From NCBI GenBank assembly GCA_963669155.1, contig OZ022577.1:10192963-10256962 (forward strand): a stretch of 64,000 bases of DNA, written 5' to 3'. Both the position numbers and the translations under genes were made by a program. Under the pieces are notes generated by a model that worked only from the letters and a program-made list of their open reading frames with translations, did no database searches and was not told where the DNA came from. This document shows, one piece after another, positions 25,504 through 38,335 of this stretch. The stretch comes from Arbacia lixula (taxonomy: Eukaryota; Echinodermata; Echinoidea; Arbacioida; Arbaciidae). The first letter of the stretch is position 1. Each line of letters opens with the position of its first letter.

Positions 25504-25575
<72 letters not shown>
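24621..25575. repeat. CT tract, GA tract and (GT)n array
   Basis: A CT/TCTG-rich tract (24621-24785) is followed by about 180 bp of unique, GC-richer sequence near 24950-25130. Then come a GA/G-rich tract (25135-25310), a poly-G run near 25360 and a (GT)n array at about 25506-25567. Confidence 0.9.
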
Positions 25576-26445
25576 GAGTATTTGTTTGGATGCATGTATG
25601 TGTGTGTATCTGTGTTGGATGTGGCAGGCCTCCATCTCTTTCCCGTGATCCCGCAATTTTTGAGACTTATGATTCGGAATAGATAAATGCTGCATGGGTC
25701 TTTGAAGAGTATGACGTCTCTAACACTAAAAACTAAAACCATACGAAGACTTCGACTTGTTTTTGTTTTTAAATATCATCTCATTCATAACGCAGTTGTG
25801 GGATCGAGATTATCTGATACATCATTACTGTCATTGTGTTTGCTTGAATAGCATCCTTATTATGGCGCACATCGTTGAAAGAAAAAAAAGTTTCTCTCGT
25901 TTTCTTCTTTGTTGCATACGTAGCCATGGCACCTATGACACATGAAATAGAATCGCGTAATAAATGTTCTGTTTGTGTATGTATCTAAATCCTAGTGTTG
26001 TGCTGTTCGCCGAACCAACAGCCCGATGTGGGTTTCGATGGTTTCTGGGTAACCCCTTTGACCCCAAAAAGCAGCTGTGTTAGCATCGAAGCCCTCTCGA
26101 CGGAGCACCGCGCCACGGCCCCCAGCCGACCACGCCAGTGGCGGCATGACGCCGCGTGGAACCTCCCATCGTTGTCATAACCTCCAGATGTTGCCAGCAA
26201 AAAAACATAACAGGAACAAACAAAATACACACACAAAAAAAAACAGTTTCCGTATAAACAAGTTTCTTCTCCTCTTAAGACTAACAAAGCTGGAGACGGC
26301 TGATCAGGTTTATTTTATCATATCCGTGATGGTTTTGGAACACATGCATGTGCATGGCTAGTTTTGTGGTGTCGGGTTTCATTTATTTCCCTGTTTCGGC
26401 AGAGTGTGCCGAGTGGTAACCGCCGAAACCTGTTGCTGAACAGAT
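25576..26445. other. unique sequence between microsatellites
   Basis: A CpG-rich patch lies at about 26000-26170. It is open on the minus strand within 25985-26287 but resembles nothing I know, and no splice structure could be supported. Confidence 0.4.
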
Positions 26446-27060
<615 letters not shown>

Positions 27061-27427
27061 CACCCTCTCTGAAAAAGGTGCAGTCGTCGTAGAAACACAG
27101 AGCCAGGCGCGTCGACCTGGCTAGACTTACACAACCCGGTTTAACTGGCTCTTATTTTTATGACACATTATAAAAGAATTTCTCTTTTCCTAGCTGTGAA
27201 TGTTTTAAAACTTGCTGTGTCAATCGTTCATGTTTGGTATGTGTCAGCTCATTTCCGAAGGGTGTTGACGAAACCAGCTACAATGGCAAGCAATAGACAA
27301 ACCAAAGGCTTACTCCCCGCAGAGAAAGTGAACAAAAAAAAAAGAAAGATGTATGTGGTAGTAGTATATGATATTTTTATCAAAGAAATGGAATGCGAAA
27401 ATGCCTAAGAGAATGAGCGGGAAGTGA

Positions 27428-27495
27428 GGAGGGGAGGGGGGGGGGGGGAGTCAGGGATCCTGGGAAGATAAATACATGTTATTGAAGAGAAGGGA

Positions 27496-27546
<51 letters not shown>

Positions 27547-27586
27547 GCAGAAAGAGAGGAAATATATATATATAAATATATTGAGA

Positions 27587-27639
<53 letters not shown>

Positions 27640-27665
27640 GGGGGGGGGGGGGAGGAAAGAAAAAA
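27428..27665. repeat. poly-G run and (GA)n tracts
   Basis: A poly-G run lies near 27436-27448, GA arrays at about 27496-27545 and 27585-27638 are separated by ATATATATA, and a second poly-G run follows. Confidence 0.9.
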
Positions 27666-29350
27666 TGTAAGATGTGTTTAAATGTGCATAAATCAGATTA
27701 CAATCGGCTGGATTCAAAGACGCCTCGAATTAACCATTAAAATGAAAATAAGTCTTCACAATTCTCCAATCTTGCATCTGGGTGGCCTAGCTGTGGTGCT
27801 AATTCACGGGCTTCATCTAAATTCAATCAATTTGACGCCCACTAAGATATTCAGGACCTTTCTCTGTTCACATACATCGGCAATTTCAACATAATCTGAC
27901 ATGGGGAGACCCCACGACCTCATGATGATATATCTCACAGTGTCTAATAATTTTAGAGGTGTTTTCGTCTATAACTAGATTATATCATGCGCCTGTAAGA
28001 GTTATAATATGTCATACAATGGTATTGATCGTTTCTCACTTTGCGATACAGAAAATACAAGTAAAAATTTTCTTGTGTTTCGCAGAATGTTGATGACGTT
28101 TTTCGTTTCACCCACTCACTTGGAGCATGAAATGCTCAATAACGCAATGTGATTTGTATGGTTTGGTACCGAGATGGTTAATATTGTCGTAATAAAATGA
28201 CCAATATTATCCTACAAACGGGATCTTCTCGACCCCCTTCACTTATGTCAAGCAATATTTCCGTTTTCAAGTACGGGGTTTTTGTGGCAATACTTTAAAC
28301 ATGTATGGGAACTAGTTCCCTAGTTCCTGCAATTCGTGTGTAGTTTGCAGCTCCAGGATCAGAGTTGGTATATCGAAAACGACATTCAGGGGGAAAAAAG
28401 GCTTCAAGAAAATATGTTTTAGTGTCCCAAAGTGAAAAAGTTACAATATATATGATCTTGTGCGAACGCAGGCATACAACTTTGCTTATTCTGTGTCGTA
28501 TGTGAGCTTAATTTATGCAAGAAGAGATGAAAGGGCATTTATAACTGGACAAAGGGAGAAAAGGCGAGCAGCATGCGCCCCATCGGTGACAATCGGAGAT
28601 GTGTTATGAAATGTCAAAGATAAATATTTTACGTTTTTTCTCCCTTGGGGAGATATCATGTTTATGTCTGGTAGATCTTCCAAATATCGAGCAGTCAGAA
28701 AAATGATCATCTTTCTAAGAGTGAAAACATTGCCGCACATAATTACATACATGAGGTGAAATATGTAAGCCAACCCACTGCTATCGTTCCTCTGACTTTA
28801 ATTAACATCCCATTCACCCGTTCAAACCCCGACTCTACAAAGCTAAACTAGAGATTTGTACTTTGCGTTCAAAATGGCATGACGGCTTAAAAGATGGATT
28901 AAGGACGTCTACGCTTTCTGATCGGCGGGATTTCCTGTGAAAACTATGCCATTGTGTGTGCACTGACTGCAGTTTGACCCGGTGTTTGTACACAATCCGG
29001 ATGAAGGGGAAAGTAGGTGCGTGGGAAACAAGTTTACATTTTAACTTGAACTTTGGGGACGCGGTATAGCTACCTAGGAGTATGTGGTTTTGGCATGATG
29101 GCTGACCTGTTCCAGGCAGAGCACCTTGACAATGAATAAATGAATGAATGGACAGTGAGTTTTGGACGTCTGATTATGCATAATGTTTGAGAAGGGTGTA
29201 GTTCTTAAGTTGTTGACTTGTTTTTACAGGCTAATTCTCTTTTTGGAATTCGTTCCATTCTGAAGGAAATGCAGCCATTTAGAGCTGCTTTGTGAACGTA
29301 ACAGTGTTTGGCAAACTAGGCATCTGTGTAACTGACATTCAACCCTCCCC
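27666..29350. other. non-coding stretch, nothing recognised
   Basis: This is unique, CpG-containing sequence without a supported exon or repeat. It would include distal downstream sequence of the gremlin gene. Confidence 0.45.
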
Positions 29351-29351
29351 T

Positions 29352-29353
<2 letters not shown>

Positions 29354-29423
<70 letters not shown>
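29354..29423. repeat. (CA)n(TA)n(CA)n microsatellite
   Basis: Two CA arrays flank a short ATATATATATA core. Confidence 0.95.
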
Positions 29424-29424
<1 letters not shown>

Positions 29425-30053
29425 AACACAATTAACGCACTCCTCATTTAAAGATACAAAAGGATTGAACGGGAATAACTGGATTATATTTCATACATAT
29501 CTCCATGTATTTACATTATATATACTCACAAAAAATACATGTACCAGAATACTAGAGAATATCTTTTTTGTGTGAATACAATACGGGGTATAACATTATA
29601 CATCATACAATATGTACAATGTGAATATCTCATATCTGTTGTTATACAGATAGTATTAATAGTTAGCTGAGTGCAGTATAAATCATTGCATAAATACGGC
29701 TTCTAGGTTCCCATAACGCTCCGCGATGCGCCGAGCGGTGTCGAGAACCAAGCGATTATGTCGTCACCATCGTGTAGTCACGTGATGATTCGTTATCCGC
29801 CAATGAGCACTCGCGTCCACACGGTACCACTTTATACCATACGTGGTACGGCATTGTGTCTGGCAAATACGCCGAGAGACTGAGAATAGTAATGATAATG
29901 ATAGTTATAACAATAATACATTTTGATAATATGTATGTCACGTTTAATTTGAAAGCATCTCTTCAATCAATGTCGTAGTCCACAAAAATGCATAAATAAA
30001 GTGAAAATAGTTTTGTAGAGTTTCGTATGATTTCCAGTCGGAGTGGTCTATAT

Positions 30054-30671
30054 CTAAGGAACCTCCACGGCCATACATCTGCATCGCTTTACTCTTTGCA
30101 CGCGTTTCCGTTTGGTAGGCGGGTCCTGCCCCGGACACCGCAGAGTCACCGTGATCGTGCTCATCCGAAAAGGTTTGCAAAACGAGCACGACTTAAAGGC
30201 GTCGTTATACGACATCGACTGTTTGGGGATAAAGAACGAGTTGCATTGCCCGTAGCAGAATCGGTTGGCGATGACCCTGGGGATGCATCCGGGCTCTTCG
30301 ATGCGCTGTTTGAGCGGTTGTGTCTTGCACCAGTCCCCGCGGAGTAATTGCTTTTCGGTGATCTGCACTGCCTCGTCGCTGGAGGGTTTCAACACCTTGT
30401 GCGGCGCGATGCGGATCTCCGTGCCGAGCGCGACGGGGGAGAGTTCGAGCGGCAGGGCGGGTCGTTCGACGGCGTCCTCGTCTTCGTCGTGGTGCGACGA
30501 TTTTAAGAGCTGCTCCTCCAGGAGGAATAGGGGGTTGGTGGGTGGGAGGTAGGGGGTGTCGTCCCGACGGCGGTCTGACGACGAGGCCCGGGCAGGGGTG
30601 TCGGAGACCACCGTAGCCTTCGCCAGGATTGGGATGAGCCAGGTCATGCACAGCAGACACGGAATCAACAT
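30054..30671 (-). CDS. GREM: gremlin, secreted DAN-family BMP antagonist
   Basis: This is a complete 205-aa protein. Residues 1 to about 18 form a signal peptide (MLIPCLLCMTWLIPILAKA). A variable acidic/basic linker runs to about 112. The DAN cystine-knot domain starts at DWCKTQPLKQ and ends RCRCMAVEVP. Nine domain cysteines (115, 129, 139, 143, 162, 165, 179, 197, 199) have exactly the spacing I know for vertebrate gremlins. The blocks NRFCYGQCNSFFIP, SCSFCKPF, VTLRCPG and PPTKRKRVQRVKRCRC are near-identical to them. The basic PPTKRKR stretch fits the heparin-binding region of the family. Gremlins bind BMP2/4/7-type ligands outside the cell and block receptor engagement. The whole coding region lies in one exon, as in vertebrate GREM1. 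The ATG has a good context (GGTCGCCATG). Orthology to GREM1 versus GREM2 cannot be decided, and a pre-duplication gremlin is expected outside vertebrates. Confidence 0.97.
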   Translation of the reverse strand: MLIPCLLCMTWLIPILAKATVVSDTPARASSSDRRRDDTPYLPPTNPLFLLEEQLLKSSHHDEDEDAVERPALPLELSPVALGTEIRIAPHKVLKPSSDEAVQITEKQLLRGDWCKTQPLKQRIEEPGCIPRVIANRFCYGQCNSFFIPKQSMSYNDAFKSCSFCKPFRMSTITVTLRCPGQDPPTKRKRVQRVKRCRCMAVEVP

Positions 30672-30684
30672 GGCGACCGCTCCT
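30672..30684 (-). other. gremlin 5' UTR start and splice acceptor
   Basis: Read on the minus strand, CCCCTGTACAG|GAGCGGTCGCCATG places a 3' splice site 11 bases before the gremlin ATG. This implies at least one upstream non-coding first exon, the arrangement known for vertebrate GREM1. The first exon itself was not identified. Confidence 0.65.
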
Positions 30685-33030
30685 GTACAGGGGATGCATT
30701 AAAAACAAAATGAAGATTAACAGAATAGTTCAGATGAACAACAGACATTTGGGTAACATTCCCACATACCTCTATCTTCCTCAATATCCACTGTATACAG
30801 TGAAAACTGTTCATGACCAAATTTAATGGTCATAGTTTAAAACGATAAAAAAAACACATGTCTTAACTATGTTAAAATCGATCATCAAATTTTGATAACG
30901 ATAACATACAATTGTATGGAATACTTAGGTAAGTGGTATTTTCTTGTGGTAACTTTGAAGAGAACAGGTAACTCATATCGACCACTATGTGAATTACAAA
31001 AACAGTGAGATATCATTATATTTCCATAATCATGCAATATTCCATTGCTTTTGTAGTACAAAGTCTGAAGACAAAAACACTTCCTTCTTTTTTTTCTCCA
31101 ATTTACACCGACATGGATTTGCCCTTTGGAAACTCGTGCTCTGCAAATTGGTTAGTAAAGAAGTTGATTCAGTTCATGAAATTGCGTTTCATTGAACGAA
31201 ACGATGTCGAGACGATCGTCTACAAGATATCGCATCGTAACCATGGTAACGTCAGTAAGGACAATTTACACGAATCCATTTTCTTTGGGAAATGAATGGG
31301 TGGTACTGGAGGAATGGTAGTCGTGTATACGTGCGCGTGTGAGGTTTGCTCCCATGTAGTTTGTCAGCCCACTTCCTATCCATTCACTAAATAGCCAATA
31401 ACTCCAGAAGCCCTCTCAATTTCCTGTGCAAAGATTAACCGAATTGCCTTTTGCCTTTCAAGACGCCAGTAAATGCCGAAGAAAATTGAGTAGAAATTAC
31501 GGGAAATTGATAAATGTATGTGGACTTCAGCGGGGTAGCAGCCACGGCTCACGTGTTCCTATCAGTGAACCCTGGGGAGAGTCCCAGAACTTGAGGTCAG
31601 GGGGTCGAATCCCGGCGGAAAGGCGATCCAGGACTCCCGTGGGAGGTCAAGAGGGGGTTGTGCCCAGGGCGCGGGACCAACAGCTTTGGCGGGCGTCGCG
31701 ACGTGGTGTCCGACCCTGATTACAACATGAAGAAGTTTCTTATTTTTCTTTCTTGTATCATCCCCTTCTATACCTCCCTCCATCTCCTATTCCTTTTCTT
31801 TCTTCTCTAGCCCTCGCCCTTCTTCATCTCTAGTCCGCTTTAACTTTCCACCCCTGATCTCTCTATCGCTCATCTCCGCTTCCTAGCTCATGTTCTCTCT
31901 CCTTTCTTTACATTGTCATGCTCCTTATGATCAATTTGCATTATATCCTTGTACTTTTTTTTACAACCACTTTATTCACCAACTTTTTCCTCTCATTCCT
32001 AGATCTCTTTTCATCATTATCGTTCATCTCTCGTTCATGCACCATTTCTCCATCTCCTCCTTATCTTAATGTCAGATCCCAAACTCATCTGTTCGACCAT
32101 CTTCTCTCCTCCTGCTCCTCCAGCTACTCCTCCTCCTTCTCCTCGCATCTTTATTTGTGATATCCCTCAACGATATCTGCTCTCGTCCGCGCTACATCTT
32201 TGGCAGTTATCTCGAATTCAAACGCCTCTCCCATTCCTCCATCTCCTCCTCTTCTCCTCCTCTTTTTCCTTCTCCTCTCATCTCAACCCCTACGCTCCTC
32301 CTTCCCCATCATCATTCCCGTCACATCGCAAGCAGAAGCTATCAACGTGATAAGTGGAACCACTCAAAATCTAGCGTGGCAGGTCGGCCGCCAAAGCGAG
32401 TCGTCCTGCGGCGCGAGCTCTGACTGGCGAGCCGTAAACAACGGCCTGCCCTCGTGGTGTTGACACGAACGAATCCTACTTGTCCGTCGTGTCGACGACA
32501 CAAGAAGTTTCACCCGTCGAGATTTCTAGCAGAATCCAGAGCGAATATAATAAAGGGGCGTTCCCGAAAGGCTTCTGATCAATTTGCGATATGACTATAT
32601 TGAAAAGCACTTGCAAGTTCAAAAAGCAGAACCTCATATACGTGGACATGCCAAATTTATTGATGATGGGAATTAAAAGAAAGGATCAGATTGCTTACGA
32701 CTCTGACTGTTCCTGACAGCAGCTCTTAACAATACGATGCATACGCGATTGCGTCGTATCCGCCTGGACATTACGAGAGGACATACAGCTTTCAGGTCAC
32801 AGTCACAGTCAAAATCACAGAAATGGCTTATCGGTAACTTATAATACGAGGTAATGAAGCTCCGAAGTAACCGATTTAGTTCTTATGAAATATGCGGCAG
32901 TTGCATTTATGACGTTTAAAGAATCATATTGTTGAAAGCTTTAAGCTTTTGTGTGTTTTTTTTTAAAGTTAGAGTCACGGAATCGAGCACAGTTTTCAAT
33001 GTGAATGAGAGCATGGGCTTAAAATGGCGA
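30685..33030. other. gremlin upstream/intronic sequence; CTCC-rich tract at about 31740-32330
   Basis: There is no coding exon that I can support. A palindromic GTAACCATGGTAAC site lies at 31237-31250. A B-box-like GGTCGAATCCCGG occurs near 31603-31616, and a CTCC/TTCT-rich pyrimidine tract covers about 31740-32330. Confidence 0.5.
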
Positions 33031-33130
33031 TGGGCGTGGTCTGAGATGAGAATGGGGGCGTGGGCTGGGGTGGCGAGGAAGGCGTGGTCTGAGATGGGAG
33101 TTAGGGCGTGGTCTGAGAGGGGCGTGGTTG
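33031..33130 (+). promoter_or_regulatory. cluster of five GGGCGTGG boxes
   Basis: GGGCGTGGT or close variants occur at about 33032, 33057, 33081, 33104 and 33119, several continuing as CTGAGA(T/G)GGG. GGGCGTGG is the classic GC/CACCC-type box bound by Sp/KLF factors. The cluster lies about 2.4 kb upstream of the gremlin ATG. It could be a regulatory element, or simply a short degenerate tandem repeat that happens to contain the motif. Confidence 0.45.
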
Positions 33131-35730
33131 GTCCGAATGATGTGTAATCCATATGTCGTGTACTTGAAGTAGTAGTGTTATGAAGTAGTTACACTAGCAA
33201 AAGTGTTAAAAGCAACAAAAGCGTAAGTAGTAGCAGCAGCAGCAGCAACAACAACAACAACCGCAGTAGTTGTTGAAGACGACTGGAGGCAATGGCGAGG
33301 TTTTGACTTGATTTCTCCTTTCATTTGTCGCCTTAATCCCAACTCCAACCTTGTTCATTGTACAAACAATTAAGAAGCTGTATTCAATGGGTGATATCTA
33401 TCGTATTTAATTAGTGGATGTTCACATATGTAACATACACATTTTTCTCCGATCACAAGCCATTAGTAGATGATCCCACGAGCGTCAAGACAATGTCAAT
33501 ATTGTTTGTCGCTGCAAAAGTTATCTCAGGGACCTTGACAATAGTCTTGTGTTGTGAACGGTAAAGACGAGTAAACAAGCGGGTTTAGTTACTTAAAGTG
33601 ATAAATCTGTTAGCTGAGACAACGTGTCTGTATCTTTCGGACATCAGATTAGATAAAACACCAGCGCTCACCCAAACGTCTTTCAAAATAAATAATAAAA
33701 TTTCAAAAAGAATGGAATTTCAACAATTCATAAGGATAACTTTAATTATTTTTTGTTATCGTAATCAAGTTTTGTCACAACCAAAATCTCGTATAAGCCT
33801 ACAGTTAAGTTTGACAATTTGAGAAAGATAACGAAGCTGTTTACTTCGGACAATTATCGATGAACGACGCGCCATTATCTAAACACGTCGAGACATTATC
33901 AGGATTACACAAAAGAAAGAATTATAGGACATCTTGCAATGTCTCTGCTGTAATCTTGACGAAATCACTTTTTGTCGCCAAGATTAGCAAAGAAAACATC
34001 GTTTTTAGTGGTCAAAGTAACGTTTGGTCAATACGCAGCTCTGCTCTGAGAGCGTGTCGGGGCAAACATTGTGATTAGTCAAATTAGGAGACACGAGAAA
34101 GAATATTAACACTCGTAAAAAAAATAATAACTTTATAGCAAGGATGGAGTTCTCAGCTTACCCCCTCCCAATCATCTAGGAGGCTGATGATTTTTTTAAA
34201 ACATTGCCAAGTGGAAATTAGTTATGGCGCCTCTTAAGAGTTTTCTTAAACCATGTTTGGAGATGTGCGTAATTTCACGAACAATTCATGCAATACACGC
34301 ACATATACGGTAGGTTGTGTTATGAATATGAAAAAAGTTACACAATGTTTAGAAGCTCCCAAAACTAACCTGATGGTATAGCAGTTATTCAGCGGAATAA
34401 ATGAGTCAAGAGGCGTGTACTCTTCTGGACAGCCAATGATCTCACTTCCTATAGAGTGCTATCAAACTGAATCATGATATCTACGTGATGGAGTGCGTTG
34501 AGGTTTGTACAGTGATTACGTTTGTCGAGGACCATTTACAAGATTCAATCGATTGTCGACAGAATCTACTCCTGCTAATCTCCCAATACAGTTAATGATT
34601 TAAGTACTTTTTAAGTAGGTGATAGGCCTTAGCATGTGGAATAATCAATGAGATAATACGCAGTTGTACAAATATTTAGCATGAAAATAACTCTGCCGAG
34701 GGATGTATTAAGGATCATTTTACTGATTAGATGTTTTTCGTTCTTTGGTAAATATTTGAGTTTCGAGTCTGGCACCTGAGACTTGTAACAGATATTCACT
34801 GGCGACTTGCATATCAAAATGCCTCTTTCTTTCGAATTCTTCGCGATACCCCACGTTGATGCCTTCCTACTTTTAACCTAGTTTGTCCATTTAAACGCTT
34901 CGTCTGTATTTGTAGTATGCATAATCATATAATGTAAACTTTGTGATAATACAGAATGACTTTAATTATGTTTTATCGAATCATTAAAATGCGCATGTAA
35001 CGATTTCACTTTGAATATCCATTGAAGTTGTATAATGCGCCCTACATTATTTCACTATTACACAAGTAAAATGAGGAATTTAATATAATCCAAAATGGAT
35101 TTGAATCAAACTTTCTAACATATCACATTTTGTTTCTGAAAGTAAAATAAAGCAATTTTGAAGCTCCTTAGAATTAATACCCGTTTTGTCAACATCTACA
35201 TTTTCATCTCGATGCTTATGTTTTAGCGTATTAAGACACAACGTTGACAATGAGTTGGAAGGCGCAAAAGAGTATATACCACAATCCGGCAAAACGCATC
35301 TGAACTCTTTCTGACCTCGGTCGTTGACCCTGGTCATTGGCCATGACGTAATAAAACAGTCATAAAAGATATCAGGCCTGTCAAGTAAGTGGCAATTTCG
35401 CTGCGTACCAGATGGGCCTCAAAACACGCGTGGATTGGGTGAGCGAACACAATGAATGCCTCGTGTGCTTTATTAACGTTCCTCACCTTTCAAACCCAAT
35501 GACATTTATGCCCTTCTTGTCAAACTACATTGAACAGGTAGCTTTCATGAAGCATGGAAAGACAAATTATTAACAACTGTTCCCATAAAACGGCAACATA
35601 AAAGGTGGCTGTTTGCAATCATAATACTAGTACTGTGGAAGCGATGGCTGTTGCGTGCCTGGCCGAAATTCCTTTCTCGAATAAATGTGGTGTTTAGGTG
35701 GAAGGAAAAAGAAGTCGTAATTATAGTAGA
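33131..35730. other. non-coding stretch, nothing recognised
   Basis: A short CAG/CAA trinucleotide run lies at about 33230-33262. Otherwise this is unique sequence without supported exons. Confidence 0.5.
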
Positions 35731-35737
35731 AGTATCA

Positions 35738-35769
35738 GAAGTAGAAGCAGTAGCAGCAGTCGTAGTAGC

Positions 35770-35830
<61 letters not shown>

Positions 35831-35873
35831 ATAGTAGTAGTAGTAGCAGCAGCAGTAGTAGTAAAAGTAGTAA
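35738..35873. repeat. (AGT)n trinucleotide array
   Basis: A GTA/AGT/AGC trinucleotide array encodes poly-Ser, poly-Val or poly-Thr depending on frame. None of these frames is a gene. Confidence 0.95.
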
Positions 35874-36869
35874 AATACGTGCAGTGACAGGGCATGACGT
35901 CTTTGTATTTTCACAATTCTCGTCTCCCCTCGTTGATTCTATGCATTCCTCTGGATTCCATAATAACGCAACATTACGTTGTGTATTTATTTAGATAACA
36001 GGTCTATAGAAAGTGATGTGTGACTTTTGTACGGCAGAACAAATGACTTTCCAAGGCGCAGGCACCATTATGTCGCGTTTTAAGGCCATGGAAATAAAGA
36101 GAAGCGTTCCCCGTTTTTTTTTTCTTTTGCTTCCGCGAAGAACATGTTTTCGAGACTCATTCTTCCAGAAGGAACACCGACAATAAGGGGGATATATCGC
36201 AATTCCAATCTCTTAATCTCCCTTGAAAATCGTGATTTGTGTGAGAGTGCGTTTTGTAGGCACTGGGAGTCATATGGGAGTTGGAAGGGCGAGTTTCGCT
36301 GAAAAAGACATCATTATGTCGCGGAACTCCCACGGGTAAACATTCCTCTTGTCAGAGATTCTGAAATCACGAAGATGAATGTCGCGCCTGTTGGCGTTGA
36401 AAACTTGAAACATTTTCATTTATGTACCTGATAACCGTGCTTTCCGTTTAAATTATAACGTTATCTTGGAACTATTGTCATGTAGTGACATTTTTCATGA
36501 CTAAGAACTACATGTGTCATTGATAATAGGACGATTGCTTAGTTGACGGTACTTATCCTTATTCATTTAATAAAATGGCACAAGCCTTTTCCGACCCCAA
36601 TCAAGTTATGATACTTAATCAACTATTAAAGGAGAAGGGGTAACAACGGCAAGGGTGTAATAACAGGTGGGTGCATTAACCCTTATATGTCAACAAATGT
36701 ATGCTCTTGTGGTCTGTGTGTATTACGTTTGCAACATAAGTATCAGTGACGCTTTAAGAATTAACAAAGTACATTTACATGGGATGGTGGCGTGAAGTAG
36801 GTCACGTGACTTGGCCTACCCATCTCTTAGACAGGAGCGATTCTACGTAGTGACAGTATGGTGAGGGGT

Positions 36870-36945
36870 TCTGTGAGAGGGGTGTGGGGGAGAGGCGGCA
36901 GGGGAGGAGGGGGGGGGGGGAGGAGAGGGAGGGGGAGGGGAACTT
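36870..36945 (+). repeat. purine tract with G runs
   Basis: Repeated G runs (GGGGG, GGGAGGG, a poly-G run) sit in an almost pure AG strand and could form a G-quadruplex. Confidence 0.7.
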
Positions 36946-37195
36946 AAAGTACATATGTAGATTATTGTTTGGGGCATTCGGTGTCGTCCAGTTTCAGTTT
37001 CCTATGGTCTGAAAGGAGGTAAAAAGTGCACCTCATCATCTTGGGAATAATATCACTGCATTGATACGCGGCTATGGATAGGCCTACTCGGCTGAAGATC
37101 TAGTTTCTGTTAAAAAAGAAAAACAAAACAATAACTTCTCTTCGCTTAAATACCGGTAGCTCTCTCTCCAACAAACGCCTTTCAAAGTAGACATA

Positions 37196-37445
37196 TTAAA
37201 GGGATAGTTCACCCTGAAATTAAGTTGGTTTCAACAAAAGTAGACACACGAAAGAAACACATTATATTACACATGACATATGGTAAAGCATCTCTCTCAT
37301 GACGTCACAGAATTGAAATTTCAAAAGATCATAACTTTCGTATCCTTTGACAGATTTTCGTCAATGCTCCACTAGTAATTATGTTTCTTTTATGTTTCTA
37401 CTTTTATTGAAACCAACTTATCTTCAGAGTGAACTATCCCTTTAA
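37196..37445. repeat. complete TTAA-type inverted-repeat element, family B
   Basis: This is a 250-bp element with termini TTAAAGGGATAGTTCACCCT and (A)GAGTGAACTATCCCTTTAA, followed inward by AAGTTGGTTTCAA / TTGAAACCAACTT inverted repeats. It contains CATGACGTCAC and TCATAACTTTC blocks and has no ORF. It is a MITE-like element of the same family as 15665-15796 and similar in layout to 48662-49148. Confidence 0.92.
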
Positions 37446-38004
37446 CCAATCTACCAGCTGGAAAAGCTCCAGGATATGGGAATTGTTCCCATTGCGCCAC
37501 ATTCCCAATTCCACGAAACAAGGAACAAGGGTTCGTAGCTCAATCACAATCATTTTCAACAAATACACAACTGTAAATGAAACTGTCATATTGGAGGGTG
37601 CGTTTACGATACAGCTTTTTGTTTGTATCATACTTGCGCAGTCTTTTGGGTTTGTTTTGTTTGTTATCCTATAGCTCAATGACATCGTCGAGTCCCGACC
37701 GTGACAGAAAATGCCGAAGTCCTTGAACACAATGAATGAGTATTTTATCATAATTATTGTTGTGAGACAGCCAAGGAGATGCGATACTGGAGTGAAACTA
37801 GTTCTGCTCCCTGATCTATCTCGATCATTCAGTCTGCGAGCTGGCATGTCTATCTGCCTGGCGTCGAGAGATGACAATTCGCCCAATGTTCCCATTGATA
37901 TGTCGCACAATGGAAAACGCTAGCTGGGATGGGAGATATACAGGGCGAGGTGGGGGTATAGAGATAGAAAATAGTATGTTTATACTTATACATCGAGAGA
38001 GAGA

Positions 38005-38012
38005 TAGAGAGG

Positions 38013-38060
<48 letters not shown>

Positions 38061-38070
38061 AAAGAGAGAA

Positions 38071-38122
<52 letters not shown>

Positions 38123-38292
38123 ATGGGGGTAGGGGGAGATGGGGGGAAATGGGGGGAGATGGGTGGGCTATGTGAACACGATAGAGGAAGAGGTTGAGGG
38201 TATAGTAAGCAAAATAAGAGAGAAATATAGAGAGAGGTAAAGAGATGGGGGAAGAATTAGAGAGATGAGGAGTAAGGGGAGCGATGTACCAC

Positions 38293-38335
<43 letters not shown>
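38005..38335. repeat. (GA)n tracts, G-rich stretch and (GT)n array
   Basis: GA arrays at about 38015-38058 and 38078-38114 are followed by a GGGGAGATGGGG-rich stretch to about 38165. A (GT)n array lies at about 38296-38329. Confidence 0.9.

Noticed and set aside
24499-25742. Long Ser/Leu/Pro or Arg/Glu frames on both strands
   Set aside because: They are translations of CT/GA and GT arrays, with no domain or conserved composition outside the repeats.
30205-30708. 167-codon minus-strand frame overlapping gremlin
   Set aside because: It is a shadow frame of the gremlin gene, Arg/Pro-rich without family features, whereas the other frame encodes the complete cystine knot.
35545-35994. Poly-Thr, poly-Val and poly-Ser frames
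   Set aside because: They are the AGT trinucleotide array read in different frames.
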